A stretch of DNA of 8,176 bases from CAZZCN01 sp964652975 (GCA_964652975.1 CAZZCN010000106.1:1-8176), one strand, 5' to 3'; counted from the stretch's first letter, positions 1 through 6,603 are shown. Numbers and translations are program-made. Notes: generated from the letters alone by a model not told the origin.

Positions 1-1463
1 TTTTCGTAGTCAAGTTTTTTCGTCTCGATTTTCATCGAAATCTGTGTGCAGTTTATCTTGGCATTTTCGAGGTCAGATTTGTAAGTTTCAAGTTTTTCGG
101 TATTTTGGGCGTTCGACTGATTAATCTTCTGAAGCTTCTCCTCGCACTCTTCCTTTTGAATTGAGAGGGAGTCCCTGTCGCTTATTAGCGTAGCTATATC
201 CGAATCGAGAGTTTTCTCCCGGCTGTCAAGCATTTTGGTCTGTGCTCTGGTCTGCCCCGCCTGTCCTTTCTTGTCATAGAGGCTCTCTATGAGTTCATCG
301 GTTCTAAGCTTCATTACTTCGGCCTTTTTCTCCGATTCATTTAGTGTCTCGACAATGGATTTCATCTCGTTCTCGTAAGTCGCAAGCTTGTCGTTATATT
401 GAAGCAGCTGCTTATTTAGATATTTCTCTTTCTCGCCTCTGGTCTTAAGTTCTTCTTGTATTCTGCCTATTTCGTCATCGAAAGAAGTACCTTCGTCTTC
501 GATGCTTTTAATTCTATTTAGCAGACCTTCTATCCGGTCCTTGTTGATTTGAATCTCGGAGTTAAAGTCTTTAATATTATCGATTACTTCCTGTAGTTGC
601 TCCTTCTTTTCCGATATGGCTTCTTCAAGAGCTTTGATTTTGTCGGTAAAATCACGGTTTTGTGACTTCATCTCTTCAAGTTTGAAAGTCTCCTGCTCCA
701 TTTGAAGAGCTATAGAGTCGTATTCTTCCTTGTATTCATTTTGCTTTGCGGTATATTTCTCAATATTTTCTAGAAACAACGCCACTTCAAGACCTTTGAG
801 CTCGTCACGATAAAGCAGAAACTGCCTGGCGGTAGTGGACTGTTCACGTAAAGGCTCGATCTGTGTCTCTAATTCTGTTATTATGTCATTGATTCTCAGT
901 AGATTTTGTTGAGTGTTATTAAGCTTTCTCTCGGATTCATCCTTCCTGGACTTGAACTTTACAATGCCCGATGCTTCTTCAAATACCTTTCTGCGATCCT
1001 CGGATTTGTTGCTCAAAATCTCATCAACACGACCCTGTCCAACTATAGAATAGCCATCGCGGCCTAGACCGGTGTCCATGAACAATGTAAGTACATCTTT
1101 GAGCCTGCATGAGGTTTTATTAAGGAAATATTCGCTTTCACCAGACCTGTAAAGCCTTCGAGTTACGGAAACCTCTGAATATTCAATGTTCATCTTGCTA
1201 TCTGAATTATCGATTACCATGGTAACTTCCGCATAACCCATCGCCCTTCTGGACTGGGTTCCTGTAAAAATAACATCCTCCATTTTGGCACCGCGAAGTG
1301 TTTTAATGCTCTGCTCACCTAAGACCCAGCGGATTGCGTCGGTAACATTGGACTTGCCGCTTCCGTTAGGACCGACAATAGCCGTAATTCCCTGATGAAA
1401 TTCAATAACTGTCTTCTCAGGAAAAGATTTAAAGCCTTGTATTTCAAGTGTCTTTAGGTACAA
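1..1463 (-). CDS. smc: Chromosome segregation protein SMC, N-terminal part (partial, runs off left edge)
   Basis: SMC is the ATPase core of the bacterial condensin, which works with ScpA and ScpB to compact and separate the chromosome. The window holds 487 codons of a protein that is usually about 1,190 residues. What I read: Walker A GPNGSGKS at residues 31-38, the following DAIRWVLGEQ (42-51), and the Q-loop region YSIVGQGRVDEIL (138-150, Gln143). From about residue 170 onward the translation is charged, Glu/Lys/Gln-rich and free of Gly/Pro clusters, as expected for the first coiled-coil arm. The hinge, returning arm, signature motif and Walker B are outside the window. I found no stop when translating the frame. 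The start is TTG at 1463-1461: GGAGG (1473-1477) lies 9 nt upstream, and an in-frame TAA at 1472-1470 excludes any earlier start. The gene follows rnc by 118 nt, a neighbour pair widespread in Firmicutes. Identification is certain; regulation is only guessed. Confidence 0.97.
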   Translation of the reverse strand, partial: MYLKTLEIQGFKSFPEKTVIEFHQGITAIVGPNGSGKSNVTDAIRWVLGEQSIKTLRGAKMEDVIFTGTQSRRAMGYAEVTMVIDNSDSKMNIEYSEVSVTRRLYRSGESEYFLNKTSCRLKDVLTLFMDTGLGRDGYSIVGQGRVDEILSNKSEDRRKVFEEASGIVKFKSRKDESERKLNNTQQNLLRINDIITELETQIEPLREQSTTARQFLLYRDELKGLEVALFLENIEKYTAKQNEYKEEYDSIALQMEQETFKLEEMKSQNRDFTDKIKALEEAISEKKEQLQEVIDNIKDFNSEIQINKDRIEGLLNRIKSIEDEGTSFDDEIGRIQEELKTRGEKEKYLNKQLLQYNDKLATYENEMKSIVETLNESEKKAEVMKLRTDELIESLYDKKGQAGQTRAQTKMLDSREKTLDSDIATLISDRDSLSIQKEECEEKLQKINQSNAQNTEKLETYKSDLENAKINCTQISMKIETKKLDYE

Positions 1464-1494
1464 AGGGGTTTACCTCCAAAAGATATTTCAAGAT

Positions 1495-1513
1495 ATTATA
1501 TCATAAGATTGTA
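1495..1513 (-). promoter_or_regulatory. Candidate -10 elements for smc
   Basis: Two -10-like hexamers lie in the AT-rich gap before smc on the minus strand: TATAAT at 1500-1495 and an extended -10, TGGTACAAT, whose TACAAT is at 1513-1508. Neither has a good -35 box at the right distance, so an own promoter for smc is possible but weak. In such AT-rich DNA a chance match is likely; smc may instead be read through from rnc. Confidence 0.3.
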
Positions 1514-1516
1514 CCA

Positions 1517-1559
1517 GAAAAATAAAATATTGAATAATATATTTCATCCAATAATTTAT
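1517..1559 (-). terminator. Weak AT-only hairpin with U-run after rnc
   Basis: On the minus strand the arms ATAAATTATTG (1559-1549) and CAATATTTTAT (1532-1522) can pair for 10 of 11 positions around a 16-nt loop, and a short T-run follows (1522-1518). The stem contains only one G-C pair, so it would be unstable. It could attenuate rnc transcription before smc, but base composition alone could give this pattern. Confidence 0.22.
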
Positions 1560-1581
1560 CTGTTTTGATATTTTACAAAAA

Positions 1582-2379
1582 TTATTCCAGCTTTGCTTCA
1601 ACAAAAACATCAATTGATTCACAAACTGTTTTGATTCGCTTGTAAGCTTCTCTTGATGCTTCCTGCTCGGCTTCTTTTTTCGTAGCGCCAATCCCGCTGC
1701 CGATTATTATGTCATGGTACTTGACATGGGCAAAAAATGTGCGATTGTGCTCGGGGCCTTCCTCTTTAACTATCTCTATTGCAATATAATCCTGCTTCTT
1801 AATGCTTTGAACATATTCAAGAAATTTGCTTTTATGGTCATGGACTATTTTCCCTTTTTGTGCCTTCTGAATAAATGGATAAATGAGGCGTTTTACTAAC
1901 TCGTATGCCTTTTCATAACCGCCATCGAGGTATACGGCTGCTATTACCGCCTCCATTGCGTTAGAAAGATTTGAATGCTTTTTTCTTCCGTTTGTAAGCT
2001 CCTCGCCTTTACCAAGTTGCAGATAATTTCCAATTCCGATGTCTATGGCAATGTTGCTCAAAGTCGTTTCACAGACAACAAGCGCCCGCATCTTAGACAT
2101 TACTCCCTCGGGATAACAGTCCGGTTCGCGAAAAAGAATGTCACCGGCTATTAAATCCAGAACACAGTCACCCAAAAATTCAAGTCTTTCGTTGTCATTT
2201 ACCTTCGTGCTCTTCTTCTCATAGGCAAATGTTGAATGTGTAACTGCTTGTAGAAGAATTTTCCTGTCATTGAATTTATAGGAAAGTGATTTTTCGAGAT
2301 TGGAAAAATATTCTGCCAGTCCTGCCTCATCAATTTCCCAAAGGTTTGTCATGGGGCTCTTGTTTCCTTTGTTGCTCAT
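1582..2379 (-). CDS. rnc: Ribonuclease III
   Basis: RNase III cuts double-stranded RNA in rRNA precursors and structured mRNAs. The protein has 265 residues, somewhat longer than the roughly 225-230 of many homologues because of an N-terminal extension and a short acidic tail. The catalytic domain (about 27-170) carries the family signature NERLEFLGD at 63-71, giving the expected acidic residues Glu64, Glu67 and Asp71, and the second motif NAMEAVIAAVYLDGG from 140 with Glu143. The double-stranded-RNA-binding domain is at about 182-251 (HKSKFLEYVQ, then GATKKEAEQEASREAYKRI). Oddity: the residue three before Glu143, usually the metal-binding Asp, is Asn140 (codon AAC at 1962-1960). Start ATG at 2379 has AGGAG 7 nt upstream. 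The gene lies between a terminator after acpP and smc, so it probably uses its own promoter. Family assignment is sure; full activity is not. Confidence 0.97.
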   Translation of the reverse strand: MSNKGNKSPMTNLWEIDEAGLAEYFSNLEKSLSYKFNDRKILLQAVTHSTFAYEKKSTKVNDNERLEFLGDCVLDLIAGDILFREPDCYPEGVMSKMRALVVCETTLSNIAIDIGIGNYLQLGKGEELTNGRKKHSNLSNAMEAVIAAVYLDGGYEKAYELVKRLIYPFIQKAQKGKIVHDHKSKFLEYVQSIKKQDYIAIEIVKEEGPEHNRTFFAHVKYHDIIIGSGIGATKKEAEQEASREAYKRIKTVCESIDVFVEAKLE

Positions 2380-2435
2380 ATATGATCTCCTCGCGTAACA
2401 GCATTATCACTCACAATGTATGTCATTAATATCAA

Positions 2436-2441
2436 ATTATA
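2436..2441 (-). promoter_or_regulatory. Candidate -10 element for rnc
   Basis: TATAAT on the minus strand at 2441-2436, 57 nt ahead of the rnc start. No good TTGACA-like box sits 16-18 nt upstream (best are TACTTG or TTACTT). A promoter in the 2380-2510 gap is expected because the acpP terminator precedes it, but the exact position is unproven. Nothing else recognisable lies in this gap. Confidence 0.35.
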
Positions 2442-2510
2442 ACTATCTTTGCCTACTACAAGTAAATGACTAGGTTAATATTTGCAGTTACATTTTACCA
2501 CTTTACATGC

Positions 2511-2554
2511 AAAAAGCCCATATCAATGGAGTATAAATCCATCTGACACGGGCT
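2511..2554 (-). terminator. Intrinsic terminator of acpP
   Basis: On the minus strand, 22 nt after the acpP stop codon, AGCCC (2554-2550) pairs with GGGCT (2519-2515). Inside this, GTGTCA pairs with TGATAT (two G-U wobbles), and after a bulged G, ATGGA pairs with TCCAT around a 7-nt loop. The 16-bp stem runs directly into TTTTT (2515-2511). Stem plus U-run is the classic rho-independent form. The complement has no T-run, so it acts only in the acpP direction. It separates acpP from rnc. Confidence 0.87.
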
Positions 2555-2576
2555 CCAAGGCATTACGAGTCGAAAA

Positions 2577-2816
2577 TTAAACGTTATCTTTGATAAAGTT
2601 TACTGCGTCTCCAACTGATTTAATGCGCTCTGCTTCTTCATCAGGAATTGAAATTCCGAATTCCTGCTCCATAGCCATAACCAATTCCACGATGTCCAAA
2701 GAATCTGCATTCAAATCATCGATGAAATTCGAATCCATTTTGACTTGATCTGCATCAACCCCTAATTGCTCGACCAGTATTGATTGTACGGTTTCAAAAA
2801 TTGTTTCTGTTGACAT
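2577..2816 (-). CDS. acpP: Acyl carrier protein
   Basis: ACP carries growing acyl chains on a 4'-phosphopantetheine arm during type II fatty-acid synthesis in the cytosol and donates them to phospholipid synthesis. The 79-residue, strongly acidic protein has the standard length. Its attachment site is Ser38 in DDLNADSLDIVELVMAMEQEF (the DSL motif), followed by the helix III region PDEEAERIKSVGDAVNFI. Start choice: an upstream in-frame ATG (2840) would add eight basic residues, but the strong AAGGAGG (2832-2826) lies inside that extension and 9 nt before the ATG at 2816, which is therefore the real start. Unusually for a gene next to rnc, it is isolated: own promoter upstream, own terminator downstream, and no plsX or fab genes beside it. 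It follows pgsA, another lipid gene, but after a gap of about 150 nt. Identification is firm. Confidence 0.97.
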   Translation of the reverse strand: MSTETIFETVQSILVEQLGVDADQVKMDSNFIDDLNADSLDIVELVMAMEQEFGISIPDEEAERIKSVGDAVNFIKDNV

Positions 2817-2846
2817 TGGTTTTTTCCTCCTTAAGTGCATACATAG

Positions 2847-2875
2847 TTTTTATATCAATTTCATTGAAATGTCAA
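2847..2875 (-). promoter_or_regulatory. acpP promoter
   Basis: Perfect -35 box TTGACA on the minus strand at 2875-2870. The -10 is less clear: TATAAA at 2854-2849 has a 15-nt spacer, TAAAAA at 2852-2847 has 17 nt. Transcription would start near 2840, giving a leader of about 25 nt that carries the AAGGAGG ribosome binding site. The spacer is nearly filled by a 13-bp palindrome. Confidence 0.7.
2858..2870. promoter_or_regulatory. 13-bp palindrome in acpP promoter, possible operator
   Basis: The sequence ATTTCATTGAAAT (plus strand) is a perfect inverted repeat of two 6-bp arms around one central base. It starts at the last base of the -35 box and fills most of the spacer, a position where a bound repressor would block RNA polymerase. 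It does not match the FapR or FabT sites as I remember them. The regulator, if any, is unknown, and in AT-rich DNA chance is possible. Confidence 0.4.
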
Positions 2876-2901
2876 TAACTATTTTGAAATTTTTTCGTAT
2901 A

Positions 2902-2921
2902 ATTTCTAAATATTTCTAATT
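2902..2921. repeat. Two tandem 10-bp repeats upstream of acpP
   Basis: On the plus strand ATTTCTAAAT is followed directly by ATTTCTAATT (9 of 10 bases identical). The pair lies 26-46 bp upstream of the acpP -35 box. The one-helical-turn period would suit a protein or polymerase alpha contact, but the bases are mostly A/T and the significance is low. Confidence 0.35.
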
Positions 2922-2964
2922 GCCTATATAATAAGTAAATTATATTTTTATTGTCTAAGAAATT

Positions 2965-3564
2965 CTATTCGTTCAAAAATGACATGTTCTTTCTCATATA
3001 ATCAATACCCGATATAATGGTAAGCAGAACTGCGACCCAAACCATGACCTGGGATACTGTAAACAGAGCAGGACTAAAAGGGGAATTGGCAAAAGAAATG
3101 CTTAGCTGGATTTCCAGCATAACTATGATTATTGCAATAATTTGAAAAACTGTCTTGACCTTGCCGAGATTGCTAGCTGATATGACAACGTTCTTATCCG
3201 CTGCTAAAAGTCTGATACCGGTCACTATAAACTCTCTGCAAATTATTATTATTGCAACTATGGCAGAAATCTTATTAATCTGAACAAGTGCTATTAACAC
3301 AGATGTTACTAGAAGCTTGTCGGCTATAGGATCAAGGAACTTACCCATATTGGTAACTATTCCCTGCTTGCGTGCCAGTTGTCCATCAATAGTGTCCGTC
3401 AGTGATGCGATAAAAAACAAAATTGTTGCTATCAGCATCCCATAGTCTTCGATAAAAACATTCCAAGCGCTATCTTTGCCGATAAAAGAAACAGGAAGCA
3501 TAAAAAGCAGTACAAAGGGAATCATAAATATTCTTACCATGGTAATCTTGTTAGGTAAATTCAT
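2965..3564 (-). CDS. pgsA: CDP-diacylglycerol--glycerol-3-phosphate 3-phosphatidyltransferase
   Basis: PgsA is an inner-membrane enzyme that joins glycerol-3-phosphate to CDP-diacylglycerol and releases CMP, making phosphatidylglycerol phosphate, the committed step to phosphatidylglycerol and cardiolipin. The 199-residue protein has the full CDP-alcohol phosphotransferase motif: Asp57, Asp60-Gly61, Ala64-Arg65, Gly74, Asp78 and Asp82. It begins with the typical MNLPNKITMVRIFMIP and has hydrophobic segments at about 10-28, 43-56, 86-97, 100-109, 139-152 and 171-186. Start choice: ATG at 3564 shares one base with the rimO stop codon (TAATG) and has GGAG 10 nt upstream; a TTG two codons earlier has only a 4-nt spacer and is less likely. 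It is the last gene of the recA operon. The AT-rich gap after it shows no convincing terminator. Family is certain; the PgsA choice over related synthases rests on its neighbours and sequence style. Confidence 0.94.
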   Translation of the reverse strand: MNLPNKITMVRIFMIPFVLLFMLPVSFIGKDSAWNVFIEDYGMLIATILFFIASLTDTIDGQLARKQGIVTNMGKFLDPIADKLLVTSVLIALVQINKISAIVAIIIICREFIVTGIRLLAADKNVVISASNLGKVKTVFQIIAIIIVMLEIQLSISFANSPFSPALFTVSQVMVWVAVLLTIISGIDYMRKNMSFLNE

Positions 3565-4943
3565 TAGCAAGTCACTCCAATCAATTCATATTCAGTTATA
3601 TCAACTATTTTTATATTATATGTATCACCAATTGTCAATGGCTCGTTTGTGGCGGCTACCAGCACTACCGGGTCTATTTCCGGTGCCTGCCCGTCGCCTC
3701 TTCCCATATAAAATATTCCATCCGGTGCAATTGATTCAATGGTTACAGTCATTTCAAAACCCAGCTTCCCGATATTCTTGAGGCGTGAAATTTCTTTCTG
3801 GGAAATCATTATATCATTTTGTCTTTTTTCTGCAACTCTTTTGGCGATTCTGGGTTTCATTTTATATGCGGGTGTTCCTTCTTCGGCAGAGAAAACAAAG
3901 CATCCTAGCAAGTCGAATTTAATCTCTTCTATAAATGATAGCAAATTATTGAATTCTTCGACAGTTTCTCCTGGAAATCCAACAAGAACGGTGGTTCGTA
4001 TTACTATATCGGGGATTGATTGTCGCAACTGCTTGATAACCTCTGCTATCCTCTCCCTTGTATCACGTCTGTTCATTCTTGCAAGAACTGCGTTATCAGC
4101 ATGCTGAATAGGCATCTCAATGTACTTAGCTACCTTTGGGTTGTCTCTCATTACAGATATGAGTTCATCTGTAATCCCGTCTGCATAACAATAAAGAATA
4201 CGGATTTTTCTGACTTTGTCTATGGCAGATATCCTGTTAATCAATTCCGGCAAAACGTTTCTGCCATATATGTCCATACCGTACCTGGTAGTGTCCTGCG
4301 CTATTAAAACTATCTCGTAAAATCCTTTGTCTGCAAGATTGCAGGCTTCCTGCAAGATATCCTCCACAGGCCTTGAAATAAAGCACCCTCTGATACTTGG
4401 AATGGCACAATAGGCACAGAAATTCGAGCAGCCTTCAGCGACCTTCAGGTAGGCATATCCAACAGTCGATGGCGTTCGATTAAACGATAAATGTGAAGTA
4501 GTGTTATCCTGGTTGACTTTAATAATAGGATTATGTAAGTCACCAATTGTGGAATTCTTGTAATAATCTGATTGGTAAAGATCTTTTATAATGTCGTTGA
4601 TAGAATTATATTCAGATGTGCCTAATATTGCATCAATTTCCGGCATCTGCTCTTTCATCTGGCTGTGATACCTTTGTGAAAGGCATCCTGTCACAACAAG
4701 AAAATCACAAACCCCTTCAATACCAGCAGTTCGTTTATACTGTGCCATTTCAAAAATCTTGTCTATAGCTTCCTTCTTGGCACTTTCTATAAATCCACAT
4801 GTATTAATAATTATTACATTCGCACATGCAGGGTCGGATGTAAATTCGAATCCGCCTTCTCTTAGAATATCGCTCATGCTTTCTGAATCAACTAGATTCT
4901 TGGCACATCCGAGTGATACAAGATGAATTTTGTTATTCTTCAT
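3564..4943 (-). CDS. rimO: Ribosomal protein S12 methylthiotransferase RimO
   Basis: RimO is a radical-SAM enzyme that adds a methylthio group to the beta carbon of a conserved aspartate of ribosomal protein S12. The 459-residue protein shows the three expected domains. The N-terminal methylthiotransferase domain has Cys13 (VSLGCAKNLVDSE, the RimO-type signature), Cys49 (INTCGF) and Cys87 (VTGCLSQ), which hold one 4Fe-4S cluster. The radical-SAM domain has Cys172, Cys176 and Cys179 in AEGCSNFCAYCAIPSIRG. A C-terminal TRAM domain spans about 390-457 and ends in GQAPEIDPVVLV and a short tail. An extra Cys187 follows the second cluster and is not part of either set. The VSLGCxKNLVDSE signature argues for RimO rather than the tRNA enzyme MiaB. 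The start ATG at 4943 overlaps the recX stop by 11 nt and has only a weak purine-rich site, which suggests translational coupling. It overlaps pgsA by one base. Confidence 0.96.
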   Translation of the reverse strand: MKNNKIHLVSLGCAKNLVDSESMSDILREGGFEFTSDPACANVIIINTCGFIESAKKEAIDKIFEMAQYKRTAGIEGVCDFLVVTGCLSQRYHSQMKEQMPEIDAILGTSEYNSINDIIKDLYQSDYYKNSTIGDLHNPIIKVNQDNTTSHLSFNRTPSTVGYAYLKVAEGCSNFCAYCAIPSIRGCFISRPVEDILQEACNLADKGFYEIVLIAQDTTRYGMDIYGRNVLPELINRISAIDKVRKIRILYCYADGITDELISVMRDNPKVAKYIEMPIQHADNAVLARMNRRDTRERIAEVIKQLRQSIPDIVIRTTVLVGFPGETVEEFNNLLSFIEEIKFDLLGCFVFSAEEGTPAYKMKPRIAKRVAEKRQNDIMISQKEISRLKNIGKLGFEMTVTIESIAPDGIFYMGRGDGQAPEIDPVVLVAATNEPLTIGDTYNIKIVDITEYELIGVTC

Positions 4944-5493
4944 TAAGATAATCTTCTTTCATCAACGTCTTGGTGGCAAGGTAGGATTTCTCCATAGAAT
5001 ACCCTCTTCCAAGAAGAAATCTGTAACACTTATGTTGAAATTTCAATCTCTCGTCGCTTGTCCACTCATGCATTGTATCCATTTTAGATGAAAACTTCAA
5101 GCGTAACAGATTAATTGAGTCAATATTCTCCTTCTTTTCGTTTTCGAAAAAAGATCTGACACATTTCTGTGCGGTTAATGCCGGAACTCCGAGCCTCTTC
5201 AGTCTGATAAGCGACATGGCTGCAGACTCGGTTCTTGTTCCGGTTCGCGACTTAAGTACAGCCTTGGCATAAGCTTCATCATTGATTGTGCCATCATCAA
5301 GCAATTCTGCAACAACCCGTTTCACAATTGAATCGGGATAGCCCTTACCTAAGAGCCATCCCGATACTTTAAGTGATGTCTTGTTATTAATGCCTATGAA
5401 AGAGATCGCAGCAGCTCTTGCCTTATCGCAAAGTCTATCCGCCTCGATCTCATCATCAGACTTAAATTTATAGTCCGAGGATATCGTCTTCAT
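4933..5493 (-). CDS. recX: Regulatory protein RecX
   Basis: RecX binds RecA filaments and modulates, usually limits, RecA activity; it is commonly encoded beside recA. The 186-residue protein fits the family: a helical, charged sequence with the repeat-like segments AISFIGINNKTSLKVSGWLLGKGYPDSIVKRVVAELLDDGTINDEAYA (about 30-77), AMSLIRLKRLGVPALTAQKCV (about 92-112) and the last helical repeat RFLLGRGYSMEKSYLATKTL (about 157-177). The phrase LLDDGTINDEAYA is close to the usual RecX wording. ATG at 5493 is the only reasonable start; it lies inside the recA reading frame, 26 nt before the end of recA. Its GGAGG is only 3 nt upstream and is formed by codons of the acidic RecA tail, so translation probably depends on ribosomes finishing recA. 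It should be SOS-induced with recA. Confidence 0.9.
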   Translation of the reverse strand: MKTISSDYKFKSDDEIEADRLCDKARAAAISFIGINNKTSLKVSGWLLGKGYPDSIVKRVVAELLDDGTINDEAYAKAVLKSRTGTRTESAAMSLIRLKRLGVPALTAQKCVRSFFENEKKENIDSINLLRLKFSSKMDTMHEWTSDERLKFQHKCYRFLLGRGYSMEKSYLATKTLMKEDYLNEE

Positions 5494-6568
5494 CGTCCTC
5501 CACTTTGCCCAGAACCTCTGACATTGGCTTGTTGGCGTATGCCTCTCTTATCTTGTTCTCTATTTCGAGATAGACTTCCTGGTTATCTTTAAGGAACTGT
5601 TTGACATTATCCCTTCCTTGTCCTATACGCTGTCCTTTATAAGAAAACCATGATCCGCTCTTATTGATAATATCGAGGTCAGAACCTAAATCGATTATAC
5701 ATCCCTCTTGAGATATACCTTCTCCATAAATGATATCGAACAACGCTTCCTTGAAAGGAGGTGCAACCTTGTTCTTAACAACCTTTACCTTCGTTCTGGT
5801 TCCGACTATGTCAGTACCGTTTCTTATTATATCAGCCTTCCTGACATCAAGCCTAACTGAAGCATAAAGCTTCAAAGCCCTTCCTCCAGGCGTTGTCTCA
5901 GGGTTGCCGAACATTACTCCTACTTTCTCGCGAAGCTGATTGATAAATATAGCCACTGTGCTTGACTTGCTTATTACTCCGGCAAGTTTACGAAGTGCCT
6001 GTGACATCAGTCTGGCCTGCAGACCCATATGCGAGTCTCCCATGTCACCGTCAATCTCAGCCTTGGGGACAAGTGCTGCAACAGAGTCGATTACAACTAT
6101 ATCCACAGCTCCGCTCCTTACCAAAGCTTCGGTTATCTCAAGAGCCTGTTCACCTGTGTCGGGCTGTGATACGATAAGGTTGTCGATATCCACACCCAGC
6201 TTCTGTGCGTACATTGGGTCAAGGGCATGTTCTGCGTCTATAAAAGCTGCCATTCCACCCTTCTTCTGCGCCTCTGCAATGATGTGTAACGCAACTGTTG
6301 TCTTACCTGATGACTCAGGCCCGAAAATCTCTATAATCCTTCCCTTAGGTACTCCCCCGACTCCAAGTGCTATATCCAACGACAATGCACCCGTTGGAAT
6401 TGATTCTATGCTAGCATCGATCTTCTCTCCAAGAGTCATTATCGCGCCCTTGCCGAATTGCTTCTCTATCTGAGCCATTGCTACTTCGAGAGCCTTTGCC
6501 CTCTCCGATGATATCTTCTGTGTAACTCCCTGTGATGATTTACCCGGTACCTTGTCTGCTCTTGCCAT
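5468..6568 (-). CDS. recA: Recombinase RecA
   Basis: RecA forms ATP-dependent filaments on single-stranded DNA, drives strand exchange and triggers LexA self-cleavage in the SOS response. The 366-residue protein is of normal length and complete. Visible features: Walker A GPESSGKT at 83-90, DAEHALDP at 111-118 with catalytic Glu113, Walker B ending in Asp161 (VDIVVIDS), the L1 region around 171-184, the L2 region at 211-230 (QLREKVGVMFGNPETTPGGR), and the family signature ALKLYASVRLDVRKAD at 231-246. The tail VEDDEDDILGL is acidic, as is usual. There is a 17-residue N-terminal offset relative to E. coli RecA. Start ATG at 6568 has GGAGG 7 nt upstream. The promoter carries a LexA box. It is the first gene of an overlapping operon with recX, rimO and pgsA. 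Confidence 0.99.
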   Translation of the reverse strand: MARADKVPGKSSQGVTQKISSERAKALEVAMAQIEKQFGKGAIMTLGEKIDASIESIPTGALSLDIALGVGGVPKGRIIEIFGPESSGKTTVALHIIAEAQKKGGMAAFIDAEHALDPMYAQKLGVDIDNLIVSQPDTGEQALEITEALVRSGAVDIVVIDSVAALVPKAEIDGDMGDSHMGLQARLMSQALRKLAGVISKSSTVAIFINQLREKVGVMFGNPETTPGGRALKLYASVRLDVRKADIIRNGTDIVGTRTKVKVVKNKVAPPFKEALFDIIYGEGISQEGCIIDLGSDLDIINKSGSWFSYKGQRIGQGRDNVKQFLKDNQEVYLEIENKIREAYANKPMSEVLGKVEDDEDDILGL

Positions 6569-6583
6569 AATTAATCCTCCATC

Positions 6584-6597
6584 CGAACATTCGTTCT
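6584..6597. promoter_or_regulatory. LexA (SOS) operator of recA
   Basis: The 14-bp element CGAACATTCGTTCT (plus strand) matches the Gram-positive SOS box, CGAAC-N4-GTTCG, at every fixed position but the last base. It starts 6 bp downstream of the -10 box and covers the likely transcription start, so LexA binding would block initiation. The Bacillus-type box rather than the E. coli CTGT-N8-ACAG box supports a Firmicute origin. Confidence 0.92.
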
Positions 6598-6603
6598 GTA
6601 TTA

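Noticed and set aside
1488..1691. 67-codon minus-strand frame overlapping the end of rnc
   Set aside because: It begins in the RNA-binding-domain codons of rnc in another frame and continues through AT-rich intergenic DNA; no ribosome binding site and low-complexity product.
2817..2840. Upstream ATG that would lengthen acpP by eight basic residues
   Set aside because: The AAGGAGG site lies inside this extension and correctly precedes the ATG at 2816; acyl carrier proteins are acidic and about 75-80 residues long.
2930..2955. AT-only 7-bp inverted repeat after pgsA as a terminator
   Set aside because: The stem has no G-C pair and no proper U-run follows; such a hairpin would be too weak to support a call.
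3565..3570. TTG two codons upstream as the pgsA start
   Set aside because: Only 4 nt from the GGAG site, while the ATG at 3564 has a 10-nt spacer and gives the usual N-terminus of the family.
3739..4107. 122-codon open frame on the plus strand, opposite rimO
   Set aside because: Fully antisense to the rimO coding region with no start signal and no recognisable domain.
4381..4387. Extra Cys187 in RimO as part of an additional metal site
   Set aside because: A single cysteine after the radical-SAM cluster with no partner motif; most likely a neutral variation.
5940..6473. 177-codon open frame on the plus strand, opposite recA
   Set aside because: It lies wholly antisense to the well-conserved recA, has no ribosome binding site or promoter that I can see, and its product resembles no protein; it is a codon-bias shadow.
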